Made by a program: the position numbers and the translations under genes. Under the pieces are notes generated by a model. It was not told the origin of the DNA, did not search any database, and was given only the letters and a program-made list of their open reading frames with translations. Positions 17,494-26,581 of a stretch of 35,253 bases of DNA are shown here, piece after piece. The stretch's first letter is position 1; each line of letters opens with the position of its first letter. This DNA is from Acidimicrobium ferrooxidans DSM 10331 (GTDB taxonomy: Bacteria; Actinomycetota; Acidimicrobiia; Acidimicrobiales; Ilumatobacteraceae): NCBI GenBank assembly GCA_945865395.1, contig CAMBDT010000004.1:1-35253 (forward strand). The letters run 5' to 3'.

Positions 17494-18224
17494 AACTGCG
17501 ACGCACCAAAGGCACGGTTCAATTTGATCCGTTGAAATATGTTGGCGCCACCAAGTTTCAGACTCGTTTCAGACCCTTTGTCAGATTCTTCGTCAAGCGA
17601 TTGTGGAAGTTTTCTTTAGAGGGATTCGATCAGATTCCCACGGATGGTCCGGCGATTTTGTGTGCCAATCACATCAGTTTCTTAGATTCTGTCTTTTTGC
17701 TCACTTATTCGCCACGCAATATGTCTGTAGTTGGCAAGAGCGAATATATGGACTCTTTCAAGACGAGATGGTTGTTCACAAAAATCGGAATGATTCCGCT
17801 TGATCGCACTGGCGGAGAAAATGCAAACTCTGCAATGGTCGCCGTCGAAGGCGTGTTGTCGCGTGGCGAGTTGTTCGGAATTTTCCCCGAGGGCACACGA
17901 AGTAGAGATGGTCGTCTATATAAAGGTCGCACGGGTGCTGCACGGTTGGCGCTTAAGTTTGGTTGCCCGATTTATCCGGTTGGCATAACAGGCACGAGTG
18001 AAATTATGGCCCCAGACACGGTGATGCCGAAGTTCGGTAAGCACTGCAAAATTGAGATAGGCGCACCGATTGATACGCAAAAATATTTATCGCGTGCCAA
18101 CGAACCAGAAGTTTTGCGCGAACTGACAGACGAAATAATGGTGCGAATTCAGGTACTAACTAATCAAGAGTATGTCTACGACTACGCACCCAAGCGATCT
18201 AGCGCAAATCGAACCCATATCTAA
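17490..18224 (+). CDS. plsC: 1-acyl-sn-glycerol-3-phosphate acyltransferase (PlsC family)
   Basis: CANHISFLDSVFL (NHxxxxD), FGIFPEGTRSRDGRLYKGRTGAARLAL, CPIYPVGITGTSEIMAP. Confidence 0.9.
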   Translation: MKLRRTKGTVQFDPLKYVGATKFQTRFRPFVRFFVKRLWKFSLEGFDQIPTDGPAILCANHISFLDSVFLLTYSPRNMSVVGKSEYMDSFKTRWLFTKIGMIPLDRTGGENANSAMVAVEGVLSRGELFGIFPEGTRSRDGRLYKGRTGAARLALKFGCPIYPVGITGTSEIMAPDTVMPKFGKHCKIEIGAPIDTQKYLSRANEPEVLRELTDEIMVRIQVLTNQEYVYDYAPKRSSANRTHI

Positions 18225-18237
18225 AACCGCCGCAATC

Positions 18238-18243
18238 TAGACT
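18238..18243 (+). promoter_or_regulatory. Putative -10 box (TAGACT) 6 nt upstream of the thrS GTG start; possible leaderless promoter
   Basis: TAGACT-GAAGGC-GTG. Confidence 0.4.
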
Positions 18244-18249
18244 GAAGGC

Positions 18250-20235
18250 GTGACAAGCAATAGTGCGATGATCAAAGTTCGGTTGCCTGACGACTCGACA
18301 AGAGAATTGCCGGTTGGATCGACGGGTTTAGATCTTGCACAGTCGATAGGCAAGCGATTGGCGCAGGCCGCGGTGGCGACTGTGATCAACGGCGTCGAGT
18401 CAGATTTGGGCGTCGTGATTGTAGATGGCGCAAAGGTTTCGATTATCACGGCTGATTCTGAAGCCGGTCGACATGTTTTGCGCCACTCTACGGCACATGT
18501 GCTTGCACAGGCTGTCGTGCAACTTTTTGAGGGCGCCAAGTTTTCAATTGGTCCGGCGATTGAAGACGGTTTTTATTATGACTTCGAATTGCTAAACAAT
18601 AAAACTTTCAGCGACGCCGACTTGGTCGCGATTTCTGAACGGATGCAACAAATTGTTTCAGCCGACCAGCCATTCGTGCGCTCTGAGATGTCGGCAAATG
18701 ATGCCTTGAAAGTTTTCAAAGATCAGCCGTACAAGTGCGAAATTATTCAACGTGTCACCAAAGGCGACGCCGATTCGAGCGACGCACTTGAAGCCGGCAG
18801 TTCAGATGCTGTCAGTGTCTATCGCAACAGCGAGAATTTCGTTGATCTCTGTCGTGGACCACATGTACCGTCAACAAGTCGACTCGGTCACTTTGCTTTG
18901 ATGAAAGTTGCCGGCGCATATTGGCGCGGCAACGAGAAGGGCCCAATGTTGCAGCGCATCTATGGCACCGCATGGGAGTCGAAGTCGGCGCTCGCCGAGC
19001 ATCTGCACCGACTCGAAGAAGCAGAGAAGCGCGACCATCGTCGACTAGCCGTCGAGATGGATCTTCTCTCGTTTCCACAAGAGCTCGGCGGTGGGCTCGC
19101 AGTTTGGCATCCGAAGGGTGGCATCGTGCGCAAACTGATGGAGGACTATTCAAGAGAGCGTCATCAAAACGGTGGATATAAGTTCGTCTTTACTCCGCAC
19201 TTGGCAAATTCTCATCTGTTTGAAACTTCAGGTCACTTGCAGTTTTACAAAGACGGAATGTATCCACCGATGGAGATGGACAACGGCACTTATTATCCCA
19301 AGCCGATGAATTGCCCGATGCATTGCTTGATTTATCGCGACCGTCAGCGAAGTTATCGCGAGTTGCCATTGCGATTGTTCGAATTGGGCACCGTATATCG
19401 ATATGAACGCGCGGGCACACTGCACGGGTTATTGCGAATCAGAGGCTTCACTCAAGATGACAGTCATATCTTTTGTACCGAAGAGCAAATGGCCGACGAA
19501 ATTGCTTCGCTGCTTGACTTCGTGTTGAGCGTTTTGCGTCGTTTTGGCTTCAACGATTTCGATTTCAAACTCAGCACTCGCAACGCCGAAAAGTCGGTTG
19601 GCTCTGACGAGATCTGGACAAAGGCGACCGACGCTTTGCGCGAAGCGCTTAACCGCCACGGTTTGCAATTTACGGTCGCGCCAGGTGACGCGGCGTTTTA
19701 TGGACCGAAAATTGATATCGATGTGCGCGATGCAATCGGCAGAAAGTGGCAGTTAAGCACGATTCAATGCGACTTCAATTTGCCTGAGCGATTTGGTCTT
19801 GAATACATTGCAACTGACAACGCAAGAAAGCGTCCGATCATGTTGCATCGTGCACTGTTTGGTTCGATCGAGCGCTTTTTTGGCGTGTTGCTCGAACATT
19901 ACGGCGGGGCGTTTCCGACTTGGCTCGCACCGGTTCAGGTGCGCGTGTTGGCCGTCGCATCGGCGCACGAAGAATATGCTGCGACCGTCGCAGGTCGCCT
20001 GATTAAAAGCGGTTACCGCGTCGATCAACTTGTTGCCGACGAGCAACTTGGCAAGCGAATTCGTGCATCAAAGTTAGAGCGAATCCCGTATGTGTTGGTT
20101 GTCGGTGACGACGATGTTGCAAATGCGACCGTCGGCGTCAACCCGCGCGGCGGCGATGTGCGTCGTGATGTGCCGTTAACTGATTTCATAAACCAACTAT
20201 CCATTGATGTTGGACAGGCAAATAATGTTTCTTGA
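18250..20235 (+). CDS. thrS: Threonyl-tRNA synthetase
   Basis: TGS domain; HVLRHSTAHVLAQAV; YYDFE; GPHVPSTSRLGHFALMKVAGAYWRGNEKGPMLQRIYGTAW; PKPMNCPMHCLIYR; RGFTQDDSHIFC; class II motif 3 HRALFGSIERF. Confidence 0.97.
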   Translation: MTSNSAMIKVRLPDDSTRELPVGSTGLDLAQSIGKRLAQAAVATVINGVESDLGVVIVDGAKVSIITADSEAGRHVLRHSTAHVLAQAVVQLFEGAKFSIGPAIEDGFYYDFELLNNKTFSDADLVAISERMQQIVSADQPFVRSEMSANDALKVFKDQPYKCEIIQRVTKGDADSSDALEAGSSDAVSVYRNSENFVDLCRGPHVPSTSRLGHFALMKVAGAYWRGNEKGPMLQRIYGTAWESKSALAEHLHRLEEAEKRDHRRLAVEMDLLSFPQELGGGLAVWHPKGGIVRKLMEDYSRERHQNGGYKFVFTPHLANSHLFETSGHLQFYKDGMYPPMEMDNGTYYPKPMNCPMHCLIYRDRQRSYRELPLRLFELGTVYRYERAGTLHGLLRIRGFTQDDSHIFCTEEQMADEIASLLDFVLSVLRRFGFNDFDFKLSTRNAEKSVGSDEIWTKATDALREALNRHGLQFTVAPGDAAFYGPKIDIDVRDAIGRKWQLSTIQCDFNLPERFGLEYIATDNARKRPIMLHRALFGSIERFFGVLLEHYGGAFPTWLAPVQVRVLAVASAHEEYAATVAGRLIKSGYRVDQLVADEQLGKRIRASKLERIPYVLVVGDDDVANATVGVNPRGGDVRRDVPLTDFINQLSIDVGQANNVS

Positions 20236-20253
20236 GCGTCTGATGAGCAAGTC

Positions 20254-20760
20254 GTGCTAGAGAGACTATGGAACGGTTGGCGGGCCGATTATGTCGTGCA
20301 TGGCCAGGGTGCGCAAAAGAAATCAGAACACTCGATTTTTACGCAGATTTTAAATAGCAACTTGACCGATGAGCAGAGTTACATCGTTTATCGGGGTGAC
20401 AAAGTTTTTGCGATCATGAATGTCTTTCCATATACATCGGGTCATCTTTTGGTTGTGCCATATCGTGAGGTTGCCGAACTTGAAAATCTAACTCAAGTTG
20501 AAACTTCAGAACTCTGGGCGACGGTCACGACCGGTGTCAAAGTTTTGAAGAGTGTCTATAACCCAGAAGCGATGAATGTGGGCATCAACTTAGGTGCTGC
20601 CGCTGGTGGAAGCATTGCTCAACACTTGCACGTACACATCGTGGGTAGATGGGGTGGCGATACGAATTTCATGGTGGCAACTGCCAACACCAAAATTTTG
20701 CCTGAAGCACTTGATTCAAGCGCCGAGCGAGTTAGAAAAGCTTGGGCACTTCAGAAATGA
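20254..20760 (+). CDS. HIT-family protein (Ap4A phosphorylase-like)
   Basis: VFPYTSGHLLVVPYREV and AAGGSIAQHLHVHIVGRWGGDTNFM (HxHxH motif); sits immediately after thrS as in mycobacteria. Confidence 0.9.
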   Translation: MLERLWNGWRADYVVHGQGAQKKSEHSIFTQILNSNLTDEQSYIVYRGDKVFAIMNVFPYTSGHLLVVPYREVAELENLTQVETSELWATVTTGVKVLKSVYNPEAMNVGINLGAAAGGSIAQHLHVHIVGRWGGDTNFMVATANTKILPEALDSSAERVRKAWALQK

Positions 20761-20772
20761 GCGAGCACAAAG

Positions 20773-21258
20773 ATGTCTGATTCGCCAAACGAGATTCGCG
20801 ATGAGTTGCCAGCCGACTTGAATGTCACTGCATTCGTTGGCCCATACAAGTTTCCTGACAACAGTCGGCGACGAATACCCGGCGTGATTTATATAGTTAT
20901 TGCCGTCGCGTGTTTTGGTCTGTGGTTTTCGCAGCACGATGCTAAATCTGCGCTCGTTAGCGACGGATTTCTCGCCGCAGCGATCTTGTTGACCGTTGTC
21001 GGTTTGTTCTCGTTATCAGCGTCATGGCGCATGACCGTTGACGAAAAACTAGCTCTCGTGCATGCAACACGGGCAGTTGGTTTTGCGGTCGGCCACGCAT
21101 CGGCGCAACAAGTTTGGCGAGGGTTTCGTAGTCGGCCAACTTGGAGAGTTATGTGTTACAGCGCTCAAGAGCCGCCGTTGCAACGCGGACTTGTTTTGGT
21201 CGATGCTATTGATGCACGAATTGTCGAGTGTCTAGTTGAATCAAATCCCGAGCGTTAG
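20773..21258 (+). CDS. Uncharacterised small membrane protein, 161 aa
   Basis: Two hydrophobic helices (PGVIYIVIAVACFGLWFS; GFLAAAILLTVVGLFSLSA); tiled between HIT and pgsA-like genes. Confidence 0.78.
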   Translation: MSDSPNEIRDELPADLNVTAFVGPYKFPDNSRRRIPGVIYIVIAVACFGLWFSQHDAKSALVSDGFLAAAILLTVVGLFSLSASWRMTVDEKLALVHATRAVGFAVGHASAQQVWRGFRSRPTWRVMCYSAQEPPLQRGLVLVDAIDARIVECLVESNPER

Positions 21259-21267
21259 GCTATAACG

Positions 21268-21957
21268 ATGTTCGATGGCAGATTTCGCCACCAAGTAGAG
21301 CGTGTTGTTCGACCTGTCGGCGAGCAACTTCGCAAGACCAAGATTTCGCCAGATCACTTGACTTTGCTTGGCCTGTTCGTTTCGTTTGGCGCCGCAGTGG
21401 CAATTGGTCTTGGTACTTTGCGCCTTGGCTTGTTATTGGTTGTGCTTGCGGCAGTGCCTGACCTGTTGGATGGTGCCTTGGCAAAAGCTTCGAACCAAAG
21501 TAGCCAACGCGGTGCTTTCTTCGACTCGACGATTGACCGAGTTACCGACGCGGTGTTGCTTGGTGGCGTTGCTTGGTTCTTGGGTTATCAACGAGGTGCC
21601 TACGCATCGGTTTTGGTGTTTGCCGTAATGGCCGTTTCTTCGCTGATTTCTTATCAGCGCGCCAAGGCTGAATCACTCGGTTTAAATGCCAAGGGTGGGC
21701 TGATGGAGCGAGCCGAGCGAATTATCTTGCTTTGTGTTGGTTTGTTGTTTGACTCACTGTTGTTCTGGGCGATGGTGCTGATGCTGGTGTTAGTCACGAT
21801 GACCGCTGTTCAAAGATTTTTCAAAGTCTGGAATCAAGCCGCCGTGGCGCCAGCAACTGCAGATCGAGTTGCATTGCGTCAGTCACGACGAGCCTCTCGT
21901 CGAGCCCAGCGTGACGACCGTCGACTGCGGGTGACTCGACGTCGTCGCGTGCAGTGA
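21268..21957 (+). CDS. pgsA: CDP-alcohol phosphatidyltransferase (PgsA / phosphatidylinositol phosphate synthase-like)
   Basis: VPDLLDGALAKASNQSSQRGAFFDSTIDRVTD fits the CDP-alcohol transferase motif (DxxDGxxAR...GxxxDxxxD) with AR changed to AK; locus order. Confidence 0.85.
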   Translation: MFDGRFRHQVERVVRPVGEQLRKTKISPDHLTLLGLFVSFGAAVAIGLGTLRLGLLLVVLAAVPDLLDGALAKASNQSSQRGAFFDSTIDRVTDAVLLGGVAWFLGYQRGAYASVLVFAVMAVSSLISYQRAKAESLGLNAKGGLMERAERIILLCVGLLFDSLLFWAMVLMLVLVTMTAVQRFFKVWNQAAVAPATADRVALRQSRRASRRAQRDDRRLRVTRRRRVQ

Positions 21958-22889
21958 CGAGTAATAACCAGTCACAAGCAACTGTTTCGCGCGTTGACGC
22001 ACTGTTAATTTTCACTTACAAATTAGTCAGCCGATTGACGAAGGTCATGTCTCCTGACTTGGTGGCCCGCATCAGTGCGGTACTCGTGCCGATCGTCTGC
22101 GTGTTCATGCGCAAGCAGCGAAAAATTGTTGCCCGCAATATGAGACGCGTCAACCCAGACTTGCATGGTCGGCAACTGCGACGAACCGTGCGCATGTCGT
22201 ATCAAAGTTATGCTCGTTATTTTGTTGAGACCTTTCGTCTGCCGGGGCTCGATAAAAAGGCGATTGATGCAAAGATCTCGATATCTGGTTTTGAACACAT
22301 CAAAAATGGATTAGATCTCGGCAAGGGTGTGATCTTGGCTTTACCGCACCTGGGTGGCTGGGAGTGGTCGGGTCGTTGGTTGATTCATCAAGGACACAAT
22401 TTGCACGCCGTTGTTGAAAAACTCGAATCGCAAGCGCTATTTGAATTGTTCCTAGAACTGCGCACGAGCTATGGGGTGAGCGTTATCCCGTTAGATGAAA
22501 ACGCAGGTGTGGCTGTGCAAGAAGCATTGACAAAAAACCAAATCGTCGCACTTTTATGCGATCGTGATCTGCAGGGCAATGGCATCGAAGTTGAGTTCTT
22601 CGGTGAGCGAACAACGGTGCCAGCAGGGCCAGCATTTTTCGCGTTACGCACAGGAGCTGCGCTATTGCCCCTCGGGACATATTTTGGTGACGATCTTGAT
22701 CAACACGAAACGATCGTGCGACCGCCGATCAATGTTGCTCGAACTGGCTCATTGCGCAGCGACATGAGCGAAATATCACAGGCTCTGGTGAAAGAACTTG
22801 AATATCTGATTCGTCGTGCGCCAGAGCAATGGCATTTGTTTCAACCAAATTGGCCTAGCGACAGATTAGAACTTGAGAGAGTCAGCTAA
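21954..22889 (+). CDS. Lysophospholipid acyltransferase family (phosphatidylinositol mannoside acyltransferase-like)
   Basis: GVILALPHLGGWEWSGRWLIHQGHNLHAVVEKL, ALLCDRDLQGNGIEVEFFGERTTVPAGPAFFALRTGAALLP; position after pgsA. Confidence 0.87.
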   Translation: MTSNNQSQATVSRVDALLIFTYKLVSRLTKVMSPDLVARISAVLVPIVCVFMRKQRKIVARNMRRVNPDLHGRQLRRTVRMSYQSYARYFVETFRLPGLDKKAIDAKISISGFEHIKNGLDLGKGVILALPHLGGWEWSGRWLIHQGHNLHAVVEKLESQALFELFLELRTSYGVSVIPLDENAGVAVQEALTKNQIVALLCDRDLQGNGIEVEFFGERTTVPAGPAFFALRTGAALLPLGTYFGDDLDQHETIVRPPINVARTGSLRSDMSEISQALVKELEYLIRRAPEQWHLFQPNWPSDRLELERVS

Positions 22890-23805
22890 AAGCGTCAAAC
22901 AACTGACCGATGGCCTGGACTTGTCCACCTGAAGTCGAAGACATAACGGCGATCGGCAAGACGCCCAACTGCGACCAACCGTAAAGATTTTCGCGAACGG
23001 TGTCGGCGTCGCCCGAAAGAGTGCAGTCGTCAAGCCACTCATTGTCCATCGCAGAAATAATCTCTGCGTTGCGCGATTCTTTGGCTGATTCGGTCAAAAT
23101 CTTTTCGAACGCGTCAATTTGCTCGTGATATCCGCATGCTCGCCAATAGTTTCTGTAGTTGGGCAGCGTGACATAACCAACGAGAGTTTTGCGATGAATC
23201 GCACGAGCCGCTTCGATGTCGTCACTAATGACAGTAGGAATCATGTTGGCAAGAAACATTTCGCTGCGTCGTGACTCGGGAAGAAGTGCGAGTTGTAACG
23301 CGATATTCTTGCGCGAAGCATTTGCCCAGATTGCGCCGTCTGAAATATTGCTTGCTAGTTGCAACATCTTGTTGCGCAATGCCGCTAAATATATTGGTGG
23401 AAGATCGCCTGAAAATCGCTCTTGAGCTTTCATCGTCTCGAGATAATTTCTGATGTCGGCAAGTGGAGTAGCGGTGGTGGCGCCCAGACGATTGATAACA
23501 GGGCCATGGCTAACGCCCAAACCAAGACCAAATCGACCGTTTGAAATTTCGTGAATGTGTGCGGCGGTGTTTGCCATTTCGATCGCGTGACTGTAATAAA
23601 TCGGTTGAATCGACGTCCAAAATTTGATCATGTTTGTCGAGTGAGCCAGTGAGACGCACAAACCGATTGTTGCGCCGAGACTTGGGCAGGCGATGCCAGC
23701 AAAATTAAGTTCTTCGGCGCGACGAGCGAGATCGAGTATGGCTTGGCGTTTTTTGGCCGGAGCGACCATTGAAACTGCTGGTCGAAAAATCTCGGGCGAA
23801 ACCAT
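22882..23805 (-). CDS. LLM class (luciferase-like, probably F420-dependent) oxidoreductase
   Basis: GIACPSLGATIGLCVSLAHSTNMIKFWTSIQPIYYSHAIEMANTAAHIHEISNGRFGLGLGVSHGPVINRLG is typical of bacterial LLM oxidoreductases. Confidence 0.87.
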   Translation of the reverse strand: MVSPEIFRPAVSMVAPAKKRQAILDLARRAEELNFAGIACPSLGATIGLCVSLAHSTNMIKFWTSIQPIYYSHAIEMANTAAHIHEISNGRFGLGLGVSHGPVINRLGATTATPLADIRNYLETMKAQERFSGDLPPIYLAALRNKMLQLASNISDGAIWANASRKNIALQLALLPESRRSEMFLANMIPTVISDDIEAARAIHRKTLVGYVTLPNYRNYWRACGYHEQIDAFEKILTESAKESRNAEIISAMDNEWLDDCTLSGDADTVRENLYGWSQLGVLPIAVMSSTSGGQVQAIGQLFDAFS

Positions 23806-23897
23806 GCGATAAAACTAGTCGCAATGGTCGTACCGTAGTTGCCGTGAATGATGCGAGCAAAAGTTTGAATTTCGGCACTAGCTATGTGCGCAAAAAA

Positions 23898-25058
23898 ATG
23901 TTACGCATCGGTTTGATTTCTCCTTATAGTTTGACGATTCCAGGTGGAGTTCAAGCCCAAGTTTTGGGTCTGGCACGCGAGTTGCGCAAAATGGGACACG
24001 AAGCACGGGTTCTCGGACCCTGCGATGGACCACCGCCAGAACCATTTGTGACACCACTCGGCAATAGTTTGCCGACCGCAGCCAACGGCTCTATCGTGCC
24101 ACTTGCACCAGACCCGTCGGCGGCACTGCGCACAATTCGCGCGATCAACGACGAAGCATTTGATGTGTTGCATTTGCATGAGCCGATCGCTCCCGGGCCG
24201 ACGGTGACGGCACTTTTATTGCGGTTGGCGCCGATGGTCGGCACTTTTCACGCTGCAGGCGATATTGCTTGGTACGGGCGACTGAGCAAAGGCGTGAACT
24301 GGATTGCAGATTTTTTGGATGCACGCGTTGCGGTGTCGCCGCAAGCGCGCGAACTTGCGCATCGATATTTGGGTGGCGAATATGAAATTTTGTTTAATGG
24401 CATAGAGAGCGATTTATATTTGCGTCCTGAAATTTTACGGGGGGAAAGAAAATCAGTTTTCTTTTGCGGCAGATACGAGCCGCGCAAAGGTCTGGCGACC
24501 TTGCTCGAGGCCTTCGAGAAACTTGCCGACGACATCGAACTTTGGGTGGCATCAGACGGTGAAGGCATCGGCGAACTTAAAGCCAAATATGCCCACGACG
24601 GTCGAATTTCGTGGTTGGGGCGCATTACCGACGCCGAAAAAATTGATCGTCTAGCAAAGTGTTCGGTATTTTGCGCACCCAGTTTGCATAGCGAGTCGTT
24701 CGGCATCGTCGTGCTTGAAGCCATGGCCAGTGGTGCGCCAGTAGTGGCGAGCTCGCTCGAGGGTTATCGAAATGTCGCCACGCACGACCTCAACGGTTGG
24801 CTAGTAGAACCAGGCGACGTCAATGGGCTAGTCGAGGGTTTGGCGAAAATTATTGGCGACGAGCAATTGGCCGAGCGACTGCGGCAGGCTGGTCTCGAGC
24901 GAGCGAAAGATCTCTCGATGCGCCATCTTGCTGAAATCTACGTCGAGATCTATCACAAAGTCTTGGAGCGCGAGAGTTTTAATCCAGATCATCATCCAAA
25001 AAGTCGCGTCGTGCGAATGTTCTCAGATCGAGTTTTGCGCAAACCCCAGCAGTTGTAG
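23898..25058 (+). CDS. pimA: Glycosyltransferase family 4, phosphatidylinositol mannosyltransferase PimA-like
   Basis: MLRIGLISPYSLTIPGGVQAQVLGLARELRKMGHEARVLGP; FCGRYEPRKGLATLLEAFE; APSLHSESFGIVVLEAMASGAPVVAS. The ORF extends upstream to 23769, but homology-like sequence begins at 23898. Confidence 0.88.
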   Translation: MLRIGLISPYSLTIPGGVQAQVLGLARELRKMGHEARVLGPCDGPPPEPFVTPLGNSLPTAANGSIVPLAPDPSAALRTIRAINDEAFDVLHLHEPIAPGPTVTALLLRLAPMVGTFHAAGDIAWYGRLSKGVNWIADFLDARVAVSPQARELAHRYLGGEYEILFNGIESDLYLRPEILRGERKSVFFCGRYEPRKGLATLLEAFEKLADDIELWVASDGEGIGELKAKYAHDGRISWLGRITDAEKIDRLAKCSVFCAPSLHSESFGIVVLEAMASGAPVVASSLEGYRNVATHDLNGWLVEPGDVNGLVEGLAKIIGDEQLAERLRQAGLERAKDLSMRHLAEIYVEIYHKVLERESFNPDHHPKSRVVRMFSDRVLRKPQQL

Positions 25059-25105
25059 TCGAGTAGTAGAATAAGTCTCACCCCGAAAAGAAAGCAAGAG
25101 GTTAT

Positions 25106-25657
25106 ATGTCGTCGTTGATTTGGCTTGTTGTGGTTGTTGTTCTGGGTGGTTTTGTTGCATTGTCGTATAACTCTTTGGTGCAACGACGAAATCAAGTGAA
25201 AAATGCTTGGTCGCAAATTGATGTGCAGTTAAAGCGACGAATCGAGTTGATACCGAATCTTGTTGAGACCGTCAAGGGTTATGCAGACTTCGAACAGAAG
25301 ACTTTGCAACAGGTCATCGCTGCACGAAATGTGGCGATGTCGGCACCGAGCACGGTTGCAGGTCAAGCAGGTGCCGATAACGCCTTGTCGGGGGCGTTGC
25401 GACAGTTGTTCGCTTTGTCTGAGTCGTACCCAGACCTAAAAGCCAACGCAAGTTTTTTGAGTTTGCAAGAAGAGCTGAGCAACACAGAAAGTCGCATTGC
25501 CTACGCACGCCAGTTCTTCAACGATGCAGTGCTGACCTATAACAACGCCGTGCACTCGTTTCCGAGCGTGATTTTTGCGTCGTTGTTCAAGTTCAAAGAG
25601 AGCGAGTTTTTTGAGGCCAGCGATGCCGAAAAGGCCGCGCCGAAGGTGCAGTTTTAG
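25106..25657 (+). CDS. lemA: LemA family protein
   Basis: YNSLVQRRNQVKNAWSQIDVQLKRRIELIPNLVETVKGYADFEQKTLQQVIAARN...IAYARQFFNDAVLTYNNAVHSFPSVIFA. Confidence 0.95.
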   Translation: MSSLIWLVVVVVLGGFVALSYNSLVQRRNQVKNAWSQIDVQLKRRIELIPNLVETVKGYADFEQKTLQQVIAARNVAMSAPSTVAGQAGADNALSGALRQLFALSESYPDLKANASFLSLQEELSNTESRIAYARQFFNDAVLTYNNAVHSFPSVIFASLFKFKESEFFEASDAEKAAPKVQF

Positions 25658-25672
25658 AATCTCAAATTTTTT

Positions 25673-26578
25673 ATGCACGATTTAATTTCTTCAAACAAGC
25701 GACGCTCAGTTTTTTTGCTTCTGGGTTTCGTCGTGCTCACGGTTGCGGCTGGTGCCGCAGCCGGCCAAGTTTCTGGAAACCCGATTTTTGGCACATCGAT
25801 TGCGATGATTATTTCTGCAGTGATGGCGTTCACTTCTTATTGGAAGTCAGACGCGATTGCATTGCGAGTCAGTCGCGCCAAACTAGCCGATGAGCAAACC
25901 TATAAGCGGTTGCACAACTTGGTTGAAGGTCTGTGCATTGCTGGTGGTTTGCCAAAGCCGCGCGTTTATGTGATCGACGACCCCGCACCTAATGCATTTG
26001 CCACGGGTCGTAATCCAAAGCATGCGGCGATCGCCGTGACGAGTGGTCTGCTCGAGAAGCTTGATCGAGTCGAACTTGAAGGCGTGTTGGCCCACGAACT
26101 TTCACACATCAAGAATTACGACATTTTGGTTTCGACTTTGGCGGTGACGCTCGTGGGCACCATCGCGATTTTGACAGATCTGGCAATTCGTATGATGTGG
26201 TGGAACGGTGGGCGAGTAAGTCGTTCTTCGGATCGTCAAAATTCGAGCAATCCGCTGGCGCTAGTCGGTTTTGCATTGCTGATAATTGCGCCAATCGTCG
26301 CCCGCATCATGCAAGCAAGCGTGAGTCGCCGCCGCGAGACCTTGGCCGATGTTTCGGCATGTCAGATGACTAGATATCCGCCGGGTTTGATATCCGCACT
26401 AGAAAAACTTCAAGCAGACAGCACGGTTACGCACTCAGCCAGTATGGCTACGGCCCATATGTGGATTGAGCAGCCTCTATCGGGGGTGAATGACGCAGGC
26501 AGGCTGGGTGGATTTCATAAACTGTTTAATACCCACCCACCGCTCTCAGAGCGAATAGCACTCTTAAGGGAGATCTAA
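25673..26578 (+). CDS. htpX: Membrane-bound zinc metalloprotease, HtpX (M48) family
   Basis: VLAHELSHIKNYDILVSTLAV (HExxH), PKPRVYVIDDPAPNAFATGRNPKHAAIAVTSGLL, RRETLADVSACQMTRYPPGLISALEKL. Confidence 0.95.
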   Translation: MHDLISSNKRRSVFLLLGFVVLTVAAGAAAGQVSGNPIFGTSIAMIISAVMAFTSYWKSDAIALRVSRAKLADEQTYKRLHNLVEGLCIAGGLPKPRVYVIDDPAPNAFATGRNPKHAAIAVTSGLLEKLDRVELEGVLAHELSHIKNYDILVSTLAVTLVGTIAILTDLAIRMMWWNGGRVSRSSDRQNSSNPLALVGFALLIIAPIVARIMQASVSRRRETLADVSACQMTRYPPGLISALEKLQADSTVTHSASMATAHMWIEQPLSGVNDAGRLGGFHKLFNTHPPLSERIALLREI

Positions 26579-26581
26579 AAA

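Noticed and set aside
18225-18249. Possible T-box or attenuator before thrS
   Set aside because: Only 25 bp separates plsC and thrS, too short for a T-box; a -10-like TAGACT fits better.
23769-23897. Upstream extension of the pimA ORF overlapping the LLM gene
   Set aside because: PimA-like sequence starts at MLRIGLISPYS (23898); the extension overlaps the divergent LLM start and looks non-homologous.
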